64,000 bases of DNA. Source: Advenella sp. FME57. Its GTDB lineage: Bacteria > Pseudomonadota > Gammaproteobacteria > Burkholderiales > Burkholderiaceae_B. The position numbers were made by a program, and so were the translations under genes. The notes beneath the pieces were generated by a model. That model was not told the DNA's origin and did not search any database. It was given only the letters and a program-made list of their open reading frames with translations. Where the stretch lies: positions 1 through 64,000 of the forward strand of contig NZ_JABUXU010000007.1 in the NCBI RefSeq assembly GCF_014897675.1, given 5' to 3'. Below are positions 9,410 through 18,620 of this stretch, one piece after another (positions within the stretch are counted from its first letter, which is position 1; every line of letters starts with the position of its first letter).

Positions 9410-10132
9410 TCAGCTTTGCTGATATTGCTGTTGCAGCTGTCCCGAAAAAATGACGCCCTGCTCTCCGAGCAGCTTTTGCAGCGAGCGGCCCAGGCGTTCA
9501 AGTGACTGCTCGCGCAGTGTTCTGGTCATGGTCCGGCGTGATGACTTGTCAAAGTCGATCAGCCAGATTTTCTGCGCGTCATCCACCAGAATATTGTGCG
9601 CGTTCAGATCAGCGTGATAGACATTGGCATCATGCAGCTGGCGAATGGCGGCGCACACAGGCTCGACCAGTTTGATACTGGCTGGCCCTGCCTGGCCGAT
9701 TGCCTGCGCCAGGGACACGGTATTATGCAATCTCTCGGTCATGATGGCAGCACGGTAAGTGACGCCGCGTCGCTGATATGAAGCGGCCATGGCTCGCGGC
9801 ACAGGCAGGCCCTGGGCATGCAGCTCGTTCAGGAGCGCAAACTCGGCAAACGAGCGAGTGGTTTCCTCGGAGACCCATAAATAGCGTTCGTCAACAAACC
9901 GGCTGATCAGGCCCCCGCGATGATAATGACGCAATACGGCTTGCCCCCAGGGCGTGGAAAGATACCAGGCGGTATTGCGCCCCCCATCCGAGACCTTGGT
10001 CGCTTTATCGCCCCAGGTCCGGGGCGTGAAAATTTCAATGCGAGCCGGAATAGGAAAATCGGGGTGAACCCTGATGCCATGATGCATCTGGCGTACCGGC
10101 CGGTGGGTACTGTGCAAATCGGGATCAGCCAT
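9410..10132 (-). CDS. kdkA: 3-deoxy-D-manno-octulosonic acid (Kdo) kinase
   Basis: 240-residue kinase-fold enzyme that phosphorylates Kdo of the lipopolysaccharide inner core, a substitute for a second Kdo in organisms such as Bordetella and Haemophilus. Seen: NTAWYLSTPWGQAVLRHYHRGG near the N terminus (shown in parts: NTAWYL, LRHYHRGG), the catalytic loop HADLNAHNIL and the metal-binding LIDFDKS. Start taken at ATG 10132 (MADPDLH), overlapping the hemoglobin gene by eight bases. The LPS role is family knowledge. Confidence 0.9.
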   Translation of the reverse strand: MADPDLHSTHRPVRQMHHGIRVHPDFPIPARIEIFTPRTWGDKATKVSDGGRNTAWYLSTPWGQAVLRHYHRGGLISRFVDERYLWVSEETTRSFAEFALLNELHAQGLPVPRAMAASYQRRGVTYRAAIMTERLHNTVSLAQAIGQAGPASIKLVEPVCAAIRQLHDANVYHADLNAHNILVDDAQKIWLIDFDKSSRRTMTRTLREQSLERLGRSLQKLLGEQGVIFSGQLQQQYQQS

Positions 10133-10544
10133 CTTTGTTCCGCATCCAGTCGGCAACGCCAAAGAACGAATGCAGCAAATGCTCCTGCAGCGGCGCCGGT
10201 ACGTTGCAATCGATCATGGCGCGCCCCATGCAGGCGACCCATTCATCACGCTCCTGGATGCCAATGGCAAACGGCAGATGCCGGGCCCGCAACATGGGAT
10301 GGCCGAATTTTTCAATATACCGGTCGGGCCCACCCAAATAGCCGCTCAGAAACAGGAACAGCTTTTCGCGTGCATGTTCAAGCGAATCTCCATGGACAGC
10401 GCGCAGGGCCTTGAAATCCTCTTCAATATCCATCAGATCATAGAAGCGTTCCACCAGGGCATGCAAACCAGCCTCGCCGCCGATCTGGTCATAAAAGGTC
10501 GTTGTGGTGTCCAGGTTTTCCACTATGTTCAATAGTCTTGCCAT
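10125..10544 (-). CDS. Group II truncated hemoglobin
   Basis: 139-residue 2-on-2 globin. Seen: FYDQIGGEAGLHALVERFYDLM (helices A-B; quoted as FYDQIGGEAG), the FLSGYLGGPDRY segment, the proximal histidine in GHPMLRARHLPF and the group II tryptophan in ERDEWVACM. Such proteins bind O2/NO and are linked to oxidative or nitrosative stress. It starts one base inside the stop of the upstream FtsX-type permease gene (TAATG) and overlaps kdkA, so it is embedded in a coupled run. Confidence 0.92.
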   Translation of the reverse strand: MARLLNIVENLDTTTTFYDQIGGEAGLHALVERFYDLMDIEEDFKALRAVHGDSLEHAREKLFLFLSGYLGGPDRYIEKFGHPMLRARHLPFAIGIQERDEWVACMGRAMIDCNVPAPLQEHLLHSFFGVADWMRNKDG

Positions 10545-13054
10545 TAGTCGGCACTCCGTAAAATGAGTAGCGGGGGCGTATTTTTTACAGCACGCAAGGC
10601 CATTTTACCCCCTGCCCATGACGCGATGATCCCCAATATGATTCCGCTTATCCATGGCATGATACCGGTGGTGAGCGTGATGTCAAACACCTGCACCGCC
10701 AGCAGTTGCGCAATCAGTATTGCGAAGGCTGCAGCCAGTGTTCCCGACACCACGCCAATCACGATCAGTTCGCTGCGCTGAGCCTGATCCAGTTGCCGCG
10801 AAGTGGCGCCCATGGCCCGTAACAGGCTCGCTTCGTACATCCGTTCATCCTGGGTAGAGAGAAACGCAGTACTGAGCACGACAACGCCGGCCGCAAGCGT
10901 AAAGACAAAAAGAAACTGCACCGCCGCCGCCACGCTATCGAGAATGGTCTGTAACTGGCGCAAGATACCCGACACATCGAATACCGTGATGTTCGGAAAT
11001 TGGCTGACGACTTCCTGAGTAAATGCGGCCTGCTGTTCCGGCAAATGAAAAGCCGTAATCCAGGTCGCCGGCTTATCCTGCAATACGGCAGGCGAGAGAA
11101 TGGCAAAAAAATTGACTTGCATGGAGTCCCATTTCACGGTTCTCAGGCTGGTCACCCGGGCGGTCACCAGCTCGCCGGCCACATCGAAGGTCACTTCATC
11201 GTTCAGTTTTACACCAAGCTGGCCGGCAATATCATCTTCGAACGAGACTTCGGCGGCATCGGGATCCAGCCAGCGCCCGCTGGCAATACGGTTACTGGGT
11301 GGCAACTGGCTCAGCCAGGACAGGTTGAATTCACGCTCTGCAAGCCGCTGGGTGCGGTCGGACTCATAAGCCGAAGGATCCACGTCCTTGTCGCCGATCC
11401 GGACCAGACGCCCCCGCACCATGGGGTCAAGCAGCGGCGTGCCCAGTCCGGCCTTGACGAACATTTCGCCCAGCGCCGGTTTCTGATCCTGCTGAATATT
11501 GATCAGGAAACGGTTCGGCGCATCGGGAGGCAGGTTGTTCTGCCAGGCCGCCAGCAGATCGGTGCGTAGCAAGCCCAGCAGCAGGATAATCATGATGCCC
11601 AGTGTCAGCGCGCATATCTGCACCACCGTCATGCCGCGTCGGTTCACCAGGCCTGCCAAAGCAAAACGCAGGACCGGCCGCGACACCAGCCGGTGGCGCA
11701 ATTGGGCCAGCAGGCGCAGGATGGCCCAGGTGATTGCCGCACATACCAGCATGGCCCCGATGAAACCTGCGGCGCTGATCAAGGCCAGTGTGGTGTTGCC
11801 GGTATGCAGCAACAGCAAACCGACCCAGATGACAATACCGACCCCAATGGCGATCAATGGCCGACCTGCGCCGACGTCCAGTTCGCGACGCAGCGCCTTC
11901 AATGGCGTCACCCGCGACAGGTGCATTACCGGTATCACGGAAAACCCGAAGGCCAGCACCCAGCCGGTCACCAGGCCAGCCACGCCCGGCGCCCAGGAGA
12001 CCGCAGGCAAAGTTGCCGGAATCAGTCCGGCCAGAAAATACATCAGCACATAGTGCAGTGCCAGGCCCAGTACGACACCGGCAACCGAGGCAAACGTGGC
12101 GATCAGCAAAAACTCAATCGCAACCAGCTTCAGGATGGTTCCCTGGGTGGCGCCCAGGCTACGCATGACGGCAAGCCCGTCCTGGTGGCGCGCAGAAAAC
12201 CGGCGGGCCGCAAGAGCAATGGCCACGCTGGCGATCATGACGCTTAAGACCGAGACCAGGGACAGGAACTGCTCAGCGCGATCGAGCGACGCCCGGATCT
12301 CGGGGCGGGCCGAATCGGTGCCAATGATCTGGCGCCCCTTGGCCGGCCTGGCTGTCAGCCAGGTGCGCATTTGCGTGACTGCCTCGGCATCGCCGGCCAT
12401 CAGCAGGGTTTCCTTGACCCGGCTGCCCGGCACCAGCAGCCCGGTGGCCTGCATGTCCGCTTCGTTCATCATCAGGCGCGGGGCAATATTTACAAAGGCG
12501 ACATTGCGATCGGGCTCATTTTCAATGATTGCCGATACCTGCAGTGTTTTCATGCCGACGCGCAACTGTGCGTCTGGCGCCGCCTGCAACTGGGCCAGCA
12601 ATGCCGGGTCCACCCAAACCGTGCCTGCCGGTGGAATGTTCTGCACAGCCTGTCTGTTCTGGCTTTTTGCGTTATCGCCCGCACCCTGGAGCGTGACCGT
12701 TCCCTTCAATGGATAACCCTCTGACACCACTTTGATGGAGGCCAGCCTGGACTGCCGGTCAAACGTCACCATGGAAGGAAACTGCCAGGTCTTGGCCGTT
12801 TGCAGCGCCATCGCGTGGGCCTGCTCGACGACCTCCGGTTCGATGGGCGTATCGGATTCGAACAACAGATCTGCGCCCAGCACCTGGCCGGCGTTGTCAT
12901 TCAGGCCCGAAGAGACGCGATCGGCAAGAAAACCCACGCTGCAGACCGCAGTGACCGCCACTACCAGGGCCAGCGCCAGCAGACGCAACTCCCCTGACAG
13001 CCAGTCGCGGCGAAACAGGCGCCATGCCATTTGCCATATTGCCAAGGGACCCAA
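10544..13054 (-). CDS. FtsX-like ABC transporter permease, YbbP family
   Basis: 836 residues with an N-terminal membrane segment (about 20-40), a large periplasmic region, a first FtsX block around 260-400, and further FtsX membrane helices to the C terminus (final block about 700-830, GATSRQLDQAQRSEL before it). This layout is that of YbbP, paired in E. coli with the ATPase YbbA. The best start is TTG at 13054: AGGAG lies six bases upstream, while the first in-frame ATG (13030) has no such site. No YbbA-type ATPase is adjacent. It starts 24 bp after the TSUP gene. Confidence 0.88.
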   Translation of the reverse strand: MGPLAIWQMAWRLFRRDWLSGELRLLALALVVAVTAVCSVGFLADRVSSGLNDNAGQVLGADLLFESDTPIEPEVVEQAHAMALQTAKTWQFPSMVTFDRQSRLASIKVVSEGYPLKGTVTLQGAGDNAKSQNRQAVQNIPPAGTVWVDPALLAQLQAAPDAQLRVGMKTLQVSAIIENEPDRNVAFVNIAPRLMMNEADMQATGLLVPGSRVKETLLMAGDAEAVTQMRTWLTARPAKGRQIIGTDSARPEIRASLDRAEQFLSLVSVLSVMIASVAIALAARRFSARHQDGLAVMRSLGATQGTILKLVAIEFLLIATFASVAGVVLGLALHYVLMYFLAGLIPATLPAVSWAPGVAGLVTGWVLAFGFSVIPVMHLSRVTPLKALRRELDVGAGRPLIAIGVGIVIWVGLLLLHTGNTTLALISAAGFIGAMLVCAAITWAILRLLAQLRHRLVSRPVLRFALAGLVNRRGMTVVQICALTLGIMIILLLGLLRTDLLAAWQNNLPPDAPNRFLINIQQDQKPALGEMFVKAGLGTPLLDPMVRGRLVRIGDKDVDPSAYESDRTQRLAEREFNLSWLSQLPPSNRIASGRWLDPDAAEVSFEDDIAGQLGVKLNDEVTFDVAGELVTARVTSLRTVKWDSMQVNFFAILSPAVLQDKPATWITAFHLPEQQAAFTQEVVSQFPNITVFDVSGILRQLQTILDSVAAAVQFLFVFTLAAGVVVLSTAFLSTQDERMYEASLLRAMGATSRQLDQAQRSELIVIGVVSGTLAAAFAILIAQLLAVQVFDITLTTGIMPWISGIILGIIASWAGGKMALRAVKNTPPLLILRSAD

Positions 13055-13078
13055 AATGTTCTCCTGAAATGTAGAGAT

Positions 13079-13849
13079 TTATTTCAATAACAGCAACGCC
13101 ACTGTCAGATACAGGACGCCGGCAAAGATGAGTTTAAGTGTACGCTCGGGCAGATAAAAAGCCAGGCGCACGCCCTGACGGATCATCAGCATACCGCCCA
13201 GGGACAAGGCAATGCCCACCGTCCAGTCGGTATTGCCGTGCCACGAATAAGTAATGAGTGCCACCAGTGTACCGGGAAGTATCATGGACAGCGCCATCGC
13301 CTGCGCCGATGTCTGCCGAAACCGGTAGACCACCGTCATGACCGGCACCAGAATGAGCGAACCACCCACGCCGAACAGGCCGCCGATCGCGCCTGAAATA
13401 GAACCCAGTATGACATATTGTATAAAGCCCATGCGCCGGAGAGGGCCGGCCTCGGCCGCTTCGCGTTTTTTGCCCTTGCGCAGGGTCTGCCACACATAAA
13501 AGGTGGCCACTGAACCCAGGAAAAGCGCGAACAGATTACGCAGCACGACGGGACTCATGTCCTGCGCCACCAGCGCAGCCAGGTGCGTTGCAACCACGTT
13601 GGCGGCCACCCCGATGGCCACGCTGCGAAAATCAATGGGCGAGCGCTTGTGGTAATTGCGCAGTGTGAGCACCACATTGGACGCAATCATGAGCAGGGCC
13701 GTCCCCTGGGCCAGTTGCTGCGGCATGGAAAAAACCAGCGCCAGCATCGGAATGGCAATCAACCCGCCGCCGATACCGACAATGGCGCCCACAAACCCAA
13801 TGGCTGCGCCCAGCGAAACAAACAACAGCAGATTCAGATACCAATCCAT
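13079..13849 (-). CDS. TSUP family (TauE/SafE) permease
   Basis: 256-residue membrane protein with about eight helices and the two glycine-rich TSUP repeats GFVGAIVGIGGGLIAIP and GAIGGLFGVGGSLILVP. The family exports or imports sulfite, sulfoacetate, thiosulfate or related organosulfur anions; the substrate here cannot be told. It is the first gene of the leftward run ending at phoU, although a promoter was not clear by eye. Confidence 0.9.
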   Translation of the reverse strand: MDWYLNLLLFVSLGAAIGFVGAIVGIGGGLIAIPMLALVFSMPQQLAQGTALLMIASNVVLTLRNYHKRSPIDFRSVAIGVAANVVATHLAALVAQDMSPVVLRNLFALFLGSVATFYVWQTLRKGKKREAAEAGPLRRMGFIQYVILGSISGAIGGLFGVGGSLILVPVMTVVYRFRQTSAQAMALSMILPGTLVALITYSWHGNTDWTVGIALSLGGMLMIRQGVRLAFYLPERTLKLIFAGVLYLTVALLLLK

Positions 13850-14198
13850 GCTTTCTCAATTCAAAACGGTTCGAGCCGGTAGCAATGCTGTTACCGCTCA
13901 TCAAATATTCATGTCGAACGCGACCGGACTACAAACAGCACCAAGCCGCCATCACGACACGCCTGTGCGCAGCGCACCTGCGCCAGTCACTGGTCCTAAA
14001 ACCAGTAGCCGGCCCTGAGGTTTATCGCCGCACCGCCCGTTCTGCGCTTGCTGCCTGCCGGTTGCCAAAATGGCACCGATTGTCGGGCCGCAAACAGCGC
14101 CCTGGATCGCCCGCCTTGCCTGCCCACTATCGGTCTCGCGTTTGATAGCGATCAGGGGCGTGCGTCTGCCGTGGCCATCGTGCAGACCAAGCCCGTGT
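13850..14198. other. Intergenic region between radA and the TSUP gene
   Basis: 349 bp with no open frame resembling a known protein. A small imperfect hairpin (CGGTA/TACCG, about 13876-13896) is the only structure noted. The TSUP promoter and the end of the radA transcript must lie here, but I cannot place either. Confidence 0.5.
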
Positions 14199-15560
14199 CT
14201 AGCGAATCAGCTCCAGCACTTCGTCCAGGCGAGAAACAGCCTTGATTTCCAGCCCTTCTATCGGTTGCCTGGGCGCATTGTGTTTGGGAATCAATGCCAG
14301 GCTGAAGCCCAGCTTGGCCGCCTCGCGCAACCGCTCCTGCCCGCGCGGTGCCGGACGCACTTCACCGGCCAGCCCCACTTCGCCAAAGGCAATCAGCCCT
14401 TTGGGCAAAGGCTTGTTGCGCAGCGACGAGAGGATGGCCAGCAAGACGGGCAAATCGGTTGCGGTTTCGGTAATACGGACCCCGCCCACGGCATTGACAA
14501 AAACGTCCTGATCATAGGTCGCCACGCCCGCGTGACGGTGCAATACTGCCAGCAACATGGCCAGGCGGCTGCCGTCAACGCCCAGCGTCAGGCGCCGTGG
14601 ATTGGGAACATGTGCGGTGTCGACCAGCGCCTGGATCTCGACCAACAGCGGGCGGCTGCCTTCCTGGGTAGCAACCACGCAGGACCCGGGTACATTGTCG
14701 GTGTGCTGCGACAGAAACAGTGCTGAAGGGTTGCTCACACCCTTGAGCCCCTTGTCTGTCATGGCGAACACACCCAGCTCGTTCACCGCACCATAGCGGT
14801 TCTTGAAGGCCCGGATCAGACGATAGGACGAGTCGGTTTCCCCTTCGAAATACAGGACCGTATCGACAATGTGTTCCAGGACACGGGGGCCGGCCAGTGT
14901 GCCGTCCTTGGTCACATGGCCGATCATGACCATGGCAACGCCGGTCTGCTTGGCAATGCGGGTCAGTTGCGCAGCGCATTCGCGTACTTGGGAAACCGAC
15001 CCCGGAGCGGACGACAATTCTGCGGAATACAATGTTTGTATGGAATCGATAACGGCAACGGCAGGCTTGTACTGTTGCAACACTGCCTGAATGCTTTCAA
15101 GCTGAATTTCCGCCACCAGTTGCACCGCGCCGGTAGCCAGATCCAGGCGCTTGGCGCGCAAGGCAACCTGCTCTGCAGATTCTTCACCGGTGATATACAG
15201 CACCTGTGTGCGCAGCGAGAGCGCTGCCAGTGCCTGCAGCAATAGCGTTGACTTGCCGATACCCGGATCGCCGCCGATCAGCACCACACCACCGGGGACC
15301 AGCCCGCCACCGAGCACCCGGTCAAACTCGGATAAACCCGTGGGCTGCCTGGGTGTGTCGCGCGCTTCGATATCGGCCAGGTTCCTGACTGGCGCCGCTT
15401 CGGCCAGATGGGCATAACGATTGGGCGTAGCCGGCGCACTGCCCCGCTCTATGGTTTCCACCATGGTGTTCCATGCCTGGCAATGCGGGCATTGTCCCTG
15501 CCACTTGGCGCTGACGCCACCGCACTCCTGACACACATATACCGTTTTTGCTTTTGCCAT
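14199..15560 (-). CDS. radA: DNA repair protein RadA
   Basis: 453 residues. Seen in order: the N-terminal C4 zinc finger (CQECGGVSAKWQGQCPHC), Walker A GGDPGIGKST, the KNRYG RadA motif and a C-terminal Lon-protease-like domain. RadA is a RecA-related helicase acting on branched recombination intermediates. Start set at ATG 15560 (MAKAKTVYVC); the open frame continues some 80 codons upstream but without conserved sequence. It is the last of a possible alr-SDR-radA series, separated from the SDR gene by 257 bp. Confidence 0.95.
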   Translation of the reverse strand: MAKAKTVYVCQECGGVSAKWQGQCPHCQAWNTMVETIERGSAPATPNRYAHLAEAAPVRNLADIEARDTPRQPTGLSEFDRVLGGGLVPGGVVLIGGDPGIGKSTLLLQALAALSLRTQVLYITGEESAEQVALRAKRLDLATGAVQLVAEIQLESIQAVLQQYKPAVAVIDSIQTLYSAELSSAPGSVSQVRECAAQLTRIAKQTGVAMVMIGHVTKDGTLAGPRVLEHIVDTVLYFEGETDSSYRLIRAFKNRYGAVNELGVFAMTDKGLKGVSNPSALFLSQHTDNVPGSCVVATQEGSRPLLVEIQALVDTAHVPNPRRLTLGVDGSRLAMLLAVLHRHAGVATYDQDVFVNAVGGVRITETATDLPVLLAILSSLRNKPLPKGLIAFGEVGLAGEVRPAPRGQERLREAAKLGFSLALIPKHNAPRQPIEGLEIKAVSRLDEVLELIR

Positions 15561-15817
15561 ACTGCGCCTGATTCCCACTGCCCTGCAAGGGCTGTCATTA
15601 AATGAATAAACTGCTTGTACAGCCACGTTACCGTCGCTGAATGAATGATAAATACGGCTGCTGGCAGCACAATCGCTCGTGCTACGAAGCAGGTTGCGAA
15701 CCGCGCCCACCGAGGTCTTTAGCCAGAATCCTTGAAAAAAGCCCCAACGCCGCCATTGATGAGGAACGCCGTAACCGGCGCTCCTGACAAGGCCGCAATG
15801 CAAGCTCAGGAAGGCCC

Positions 15818-16525
15818 CTATAGGGATGCGCCGCCGTCTACGCCCAGATTCTGGCCGGTAATATAGGCCGCTTCGTCGGAGAGCAAAAAGGCCACGGCGG
15901 CCGCAACTTCTTCCGGACGTCCAAGGCGCTTCATGGGCACGCGCGTGAGCAGTTGTTTTTCTTCTTCGCTGCCGGTCGGCTGCCCCTTGCGGAAAAATTC
16001 AGTTTCAATGGGACCGGGCGAGACGGCATTGACGGTGATGCCATATTCAGCCAATTCCAGCGCCCAGGTTTTGGTACAGCCGATCAAGGCCGCCTTCGAG
16101 GCCGAATAGCTGGTGCGCCCGGCCTTGCCGCCTGCCGCAAGACTGGCAATATTGACAATCCGCCCCTCGCGTCGTACTTTCATTGACTCGACAAACGCCT
16201 GCGTCACCTGTACAGCCGCACGCAAATTGACATCATAGGACTGATACAGCGAAGACAAATTGACTTCGCCCAGGTTTTCCGCCAGCACGATGCCCGCGTT
16301 GTTGACCACCGCATCTACCGGGTATTTCTCACGTATCATGCGCAGCATTTCTTCGGTATGGCCGGCGTCGTTCAGATCGCATTGATACAGAAAACCCGGG
16401 AAATCAATATCACTGACCTGTCGGGCAATACCCACAACATGGGCGCCGGCATCGCTCAGACGACGGGTAATGGCCCAGCCGATACCCTTGGTGGCACCAG
16501 TTACAAGAACGCACTTATTTTTCAA
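15818..16525 (-). CDS. SDR family NAD(P)-dependent oxidoreductase, FabG-like
   Basis: 235 residues. Seen: the cofactor loop TGATKGIG near the N terminus, NNAG, the catalytic Ser-Tyr-Lys with YSASK, and the C-terminal GQNLGVDGG. Classical short-chain dehydrogenase; the substrate is unknown. I place the start at TTG 16525 (giving MKNKCVLVTG), because AGGAG lies seven bases upstream and the usual family start is a few residues before VLVTG; the alternative ATG at 16549 lacks a good site and overlaps alr more. It overlaps the end of alr by 11 bases. Confidence 0.87.
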   Translation of the reverse strand: MKNKCVLVTGATKGIGWAITRRLSDAGAHVVGIARQVSDIDFPGFLYQCDLNDAGHTEEMLRMIREKYPVDAVVNNAGIVLAENLGEVNLSSLYQSYDVNLRAAVQVTQAFVESMKVRREGRIVNIASLAAGGKAGRTSYSASKAALIGCTKTWALELAEYGITVNAVSPGPIETEFFRKGQPTGSEEEKQLLTRVPMKRLGRPEEVAAAVAFLLSDEAAYITGQNLGVDGGASL

Positions 16526-17690
16526 CGGATTCTCCTGAGTATTGAACATGGACCGGAACGCGTTGCGCCAATGCGCATAGCAGTTCGTAGGCAATTGTAC
16601 CCGCGGCGGCGGCAACCTCATCGATATGCGGGCCCTTATTGCCCCAGAGGGTTACCCAGTCACCCACGGTCGCATCGGGTATCGGATCCAGATCGACGGT
16701 GAGCATATCCATTGACACGCGCCCCGCCAGTTGGGTTGCGACGCCGTTGACCCATGCCGGCGTACCCGACGGTGCGCTGCGCGGATAGCCATCGGCATAG
16801 CCGCAGGCCACCACGCCAACGCGCATATCGCGCGTAGCGGTATAGGTTGACCCGTAACCCACGCTCTGCCCCTGCTTGACCTGCTGGATGGAAAGCAAAC
16901 GCGCCTGCAGCGTCATGGTCTGATGCAGTCCGAACTCTTCGCCGGTGGTATTGGCAAAAGGCGAAGAGCCATAAAGGCAGATGCCGGGACGGACCCAGTT
17001 GTCTGCGGCGCTGACAGCAAGCTGTGGATACCGCAACACAGCGGCCGAGTTGCACAGACTGATGCTGCCTTGGCAATGGCCTACCGTATCGTGAAAGACC
17101 GTTGCCGGCACATCGACCGCACCCTGTGCGCCGTCGGCATCGGCAAAATGCGTCATGAAACCGATACGCCCCACCTTGCCCTGCTGCTGCAAGGCCAGCA
17201 GATCCTGATGCACTCGATCAAACTGCTGTGGCGCAAAGCCCAGCCGATTCATGCCTGTATTGATTTTCAGCAAAACGTCCAGTGGCGCAGCCAGGGTGCT
17301 GGCCTGCAGCATGCGGATCTGCTCAGGATGGTGAATGGTGCTGACCACCCGGTTCTTCTGCAGTTCCGGCAGGTCGCGCGTCTCGAAAAACCCTTCGAGC
17401 ATAAGTAGCGGCCCCTGCCAGCCGGCCTCGCGGGCGCGTACCGTTTCCTGCAGATCCAGCATCGCCAGCCCGTCGGCCTGCGCAAAACCGCCAATGGCCG
17501 TTTCCAGCCCGTGGCCATAGGCATTGGCCTTGATAACGGCCCAGATATGCGTCGCGCCCCTCAGCGCCGGTTGCACACCGTCCGTAGTGGTTGCCGGGGC
17601 TTGCCGGGCATTGTCAAGGTACTGCCGGATAACGCTCAGATTGTGTGACATGGCCTGCTGTGATATCACTGCCCGGATGGGACGCGGCAT
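16515..17690 (-). CDS. alr: Alanine racemase
   Basis: Interconverts L- and D-alanine for peptidoglycan. 391 residues, slightly longer than E. coli Alr. Seen: AVIKANAYGHG with the PLP lysine (Lys54), the second catalytic tyrosine in SVGYGSTYTA, and RVSMDMLTVDL. Two short low-complexity insertions occur at about 30-45. Divergent from hpnC across 84 bp and coupled downstream to the SDR gene. Confidence 0.95.
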   Translation of the reverse strand: MPRPIRAVISQQAMSHNLSVIRQYLDNARQAPATTTDGVQPALRGATHIWAVIKANAYGHGLETAIGGFAQADGLAMLDLQETVRAREAGWQGPLLMLEGFFETRDLPELQKNRVVSTIHHPEQIRMLQASTLAAPLDVLLKINTGMNRLGFAPQQFDRVHQDLLALQQQGKVGRIGFMTHFADADGAQGAVDVPATVFHDTVGHCQGSISLCNSAAVLRYPQLAVSAADNWVRPGICLYGSSPFANTTGEEFGLHQTMTLQARLLSIQQVKQGQSVGYGSTYTATRDMRVGVVACGYADGYPRSAPSGTPAWVNGVATQLAGRVSMDMLTVDLDPIPDATVGDWVTLWGNKGPHIDEVAAAAGTIAYELLCALAQRVPVHVQYSGESVEK

Positions 17691-17740
17691 GGTGTGGCTC
17701 CACTAGTCAATTTCATCGTACTTGAATGATCAGCGTAAAT

Positions 17741-17746
17741 TATAAT
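17741..17746 (+). promoter_or_regulatory. Possible -10 element of the hpnCDE operon
   Basis: A consensus TATAAT lies 29 bp before the hpnC start. The -35 region at the matching distance is poor (GTACTT), so this is only a candidate. Confidence 0.35.
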
Positions 17747-17774
17747 CATTGCATCACCACATTAGCGCGTATTC

Positions 17775-18620
17775 ATGTCCGTCGATCATTATGAGAATTT
17801 CCCTGTAGCATCCATACTGCTGCCCCGGCGCCTGCGATCTGCGGTAACGGCCATTTATGCCTTTGCCCGACGCGCCGACGATATTGCCGACGAGGGTCAG
17901 GCCAGCGCCCAGGACCGTCTGGCCCAGCTCGATGCCTTTGACCAGGCCGTGGTTCAGATGCAGGCCAGACATTTTTCAGTCACGCATTTTGAAAACGTGC
18001 CCCAGTCCCTTTTTCTTGCCCTGCAACGCGAAATGCACCAGCACCAGTTGCCGGTCACGCCCCTGCGCGATCTGCTGGTCGCTTTCCGTCAGGACGTGCG
18101 GCACCGGCCGTTTCAGAACGACACGGACCTGCTCGATTACTGCCACTACTCTGCCAATCCGGTAGGTCGGTTGCTGCTGCATCTGTACCGCGTGACAGAC
18201 CAGGCGTCGCTGCTGCAATCGGATCATATCTGTAGCGCCCTGCAACTGATTAACTTCTGGCAGGATATTGCGATCGATACACAACGCCATCGCTATTATC
18301 TGCCGGCCGAAAGGCTGGCAGCCCACGGCATGACTCATGCGGACCTTGATAAGCGGCAACTGAATCGGCGCTGGCCGCAGTTAATGCAGGAAAACACCGC
18401 GTTTGCACGTAAAATACTGCTTGCCGGTGCGCCGCTGTGTTCACGACTGCATGGCCGGCCAGGCCTGGAGCTGCGTATGATCGTCCAGGGTGGCATGCGC
18501 ATACTGGAAAAAATTGACGCCGTTGCGGGCGACGTCTTTGACCACCGACCAACACTGAATAAAAAAGACTGGGCCCTGATTGCGTGGCGCAGCGTACGAA
18601 ATAATTATTATGACACCTGA
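17775..18620 (+). CDS. hpnC: Squalene synthase subunit HpnC (hydroxysqualene-forming step)
   Basis: 281-residue trans-isoprenyl diphosphate synthase. Seen: YAFARRADDIADE, the first aspartate-rich motif, and FWQDIAIDTQRHRYYLP, the second. In the HpnCDE route, HpnD makes presqualene diphosphate from farnesyl diphosphate, HpnC converts it to hydroxysqualene and HpnE reduces that to squalene. Assignment to HpnC rather than HpnD rests on gene order and the shorter DDIADE variant. First gene of an overlapping trio; ispA in the same window supplies the farnesyl diphosphate. Confidence 0.9.
   Translation: MSVDHYENFPVASILLPRRLRSAVTAIYAFARRADDIADEGQASAQDRLAQLDAFDQAVVQMQARHFSVTHFENVPQSLFLALQREMHQHQLPVTPLRDLLVAFRQDVRHRPFQNDTDLLDYCHYSANPVGRLLLHLYRVTDQASLLQSDHICSALQLINFWQDIAIDTQRHRYYLPAERLAAHGMTHADLDKRQLNRRWPQLMQENTAFARKILLAGAPLCSRLHGRPGLELRMIVQGGMRILEKIDAVAGDVFDHRPTLNKKDWALIAWRSVRNNYYDT

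Noticed and set aside
15561-15803. Upstream extension of the radA frame
   Set aside because: Eighty extra codons have no conserved sequence, and the zinc finger start MAKAKTVYVC is normal for RadA.
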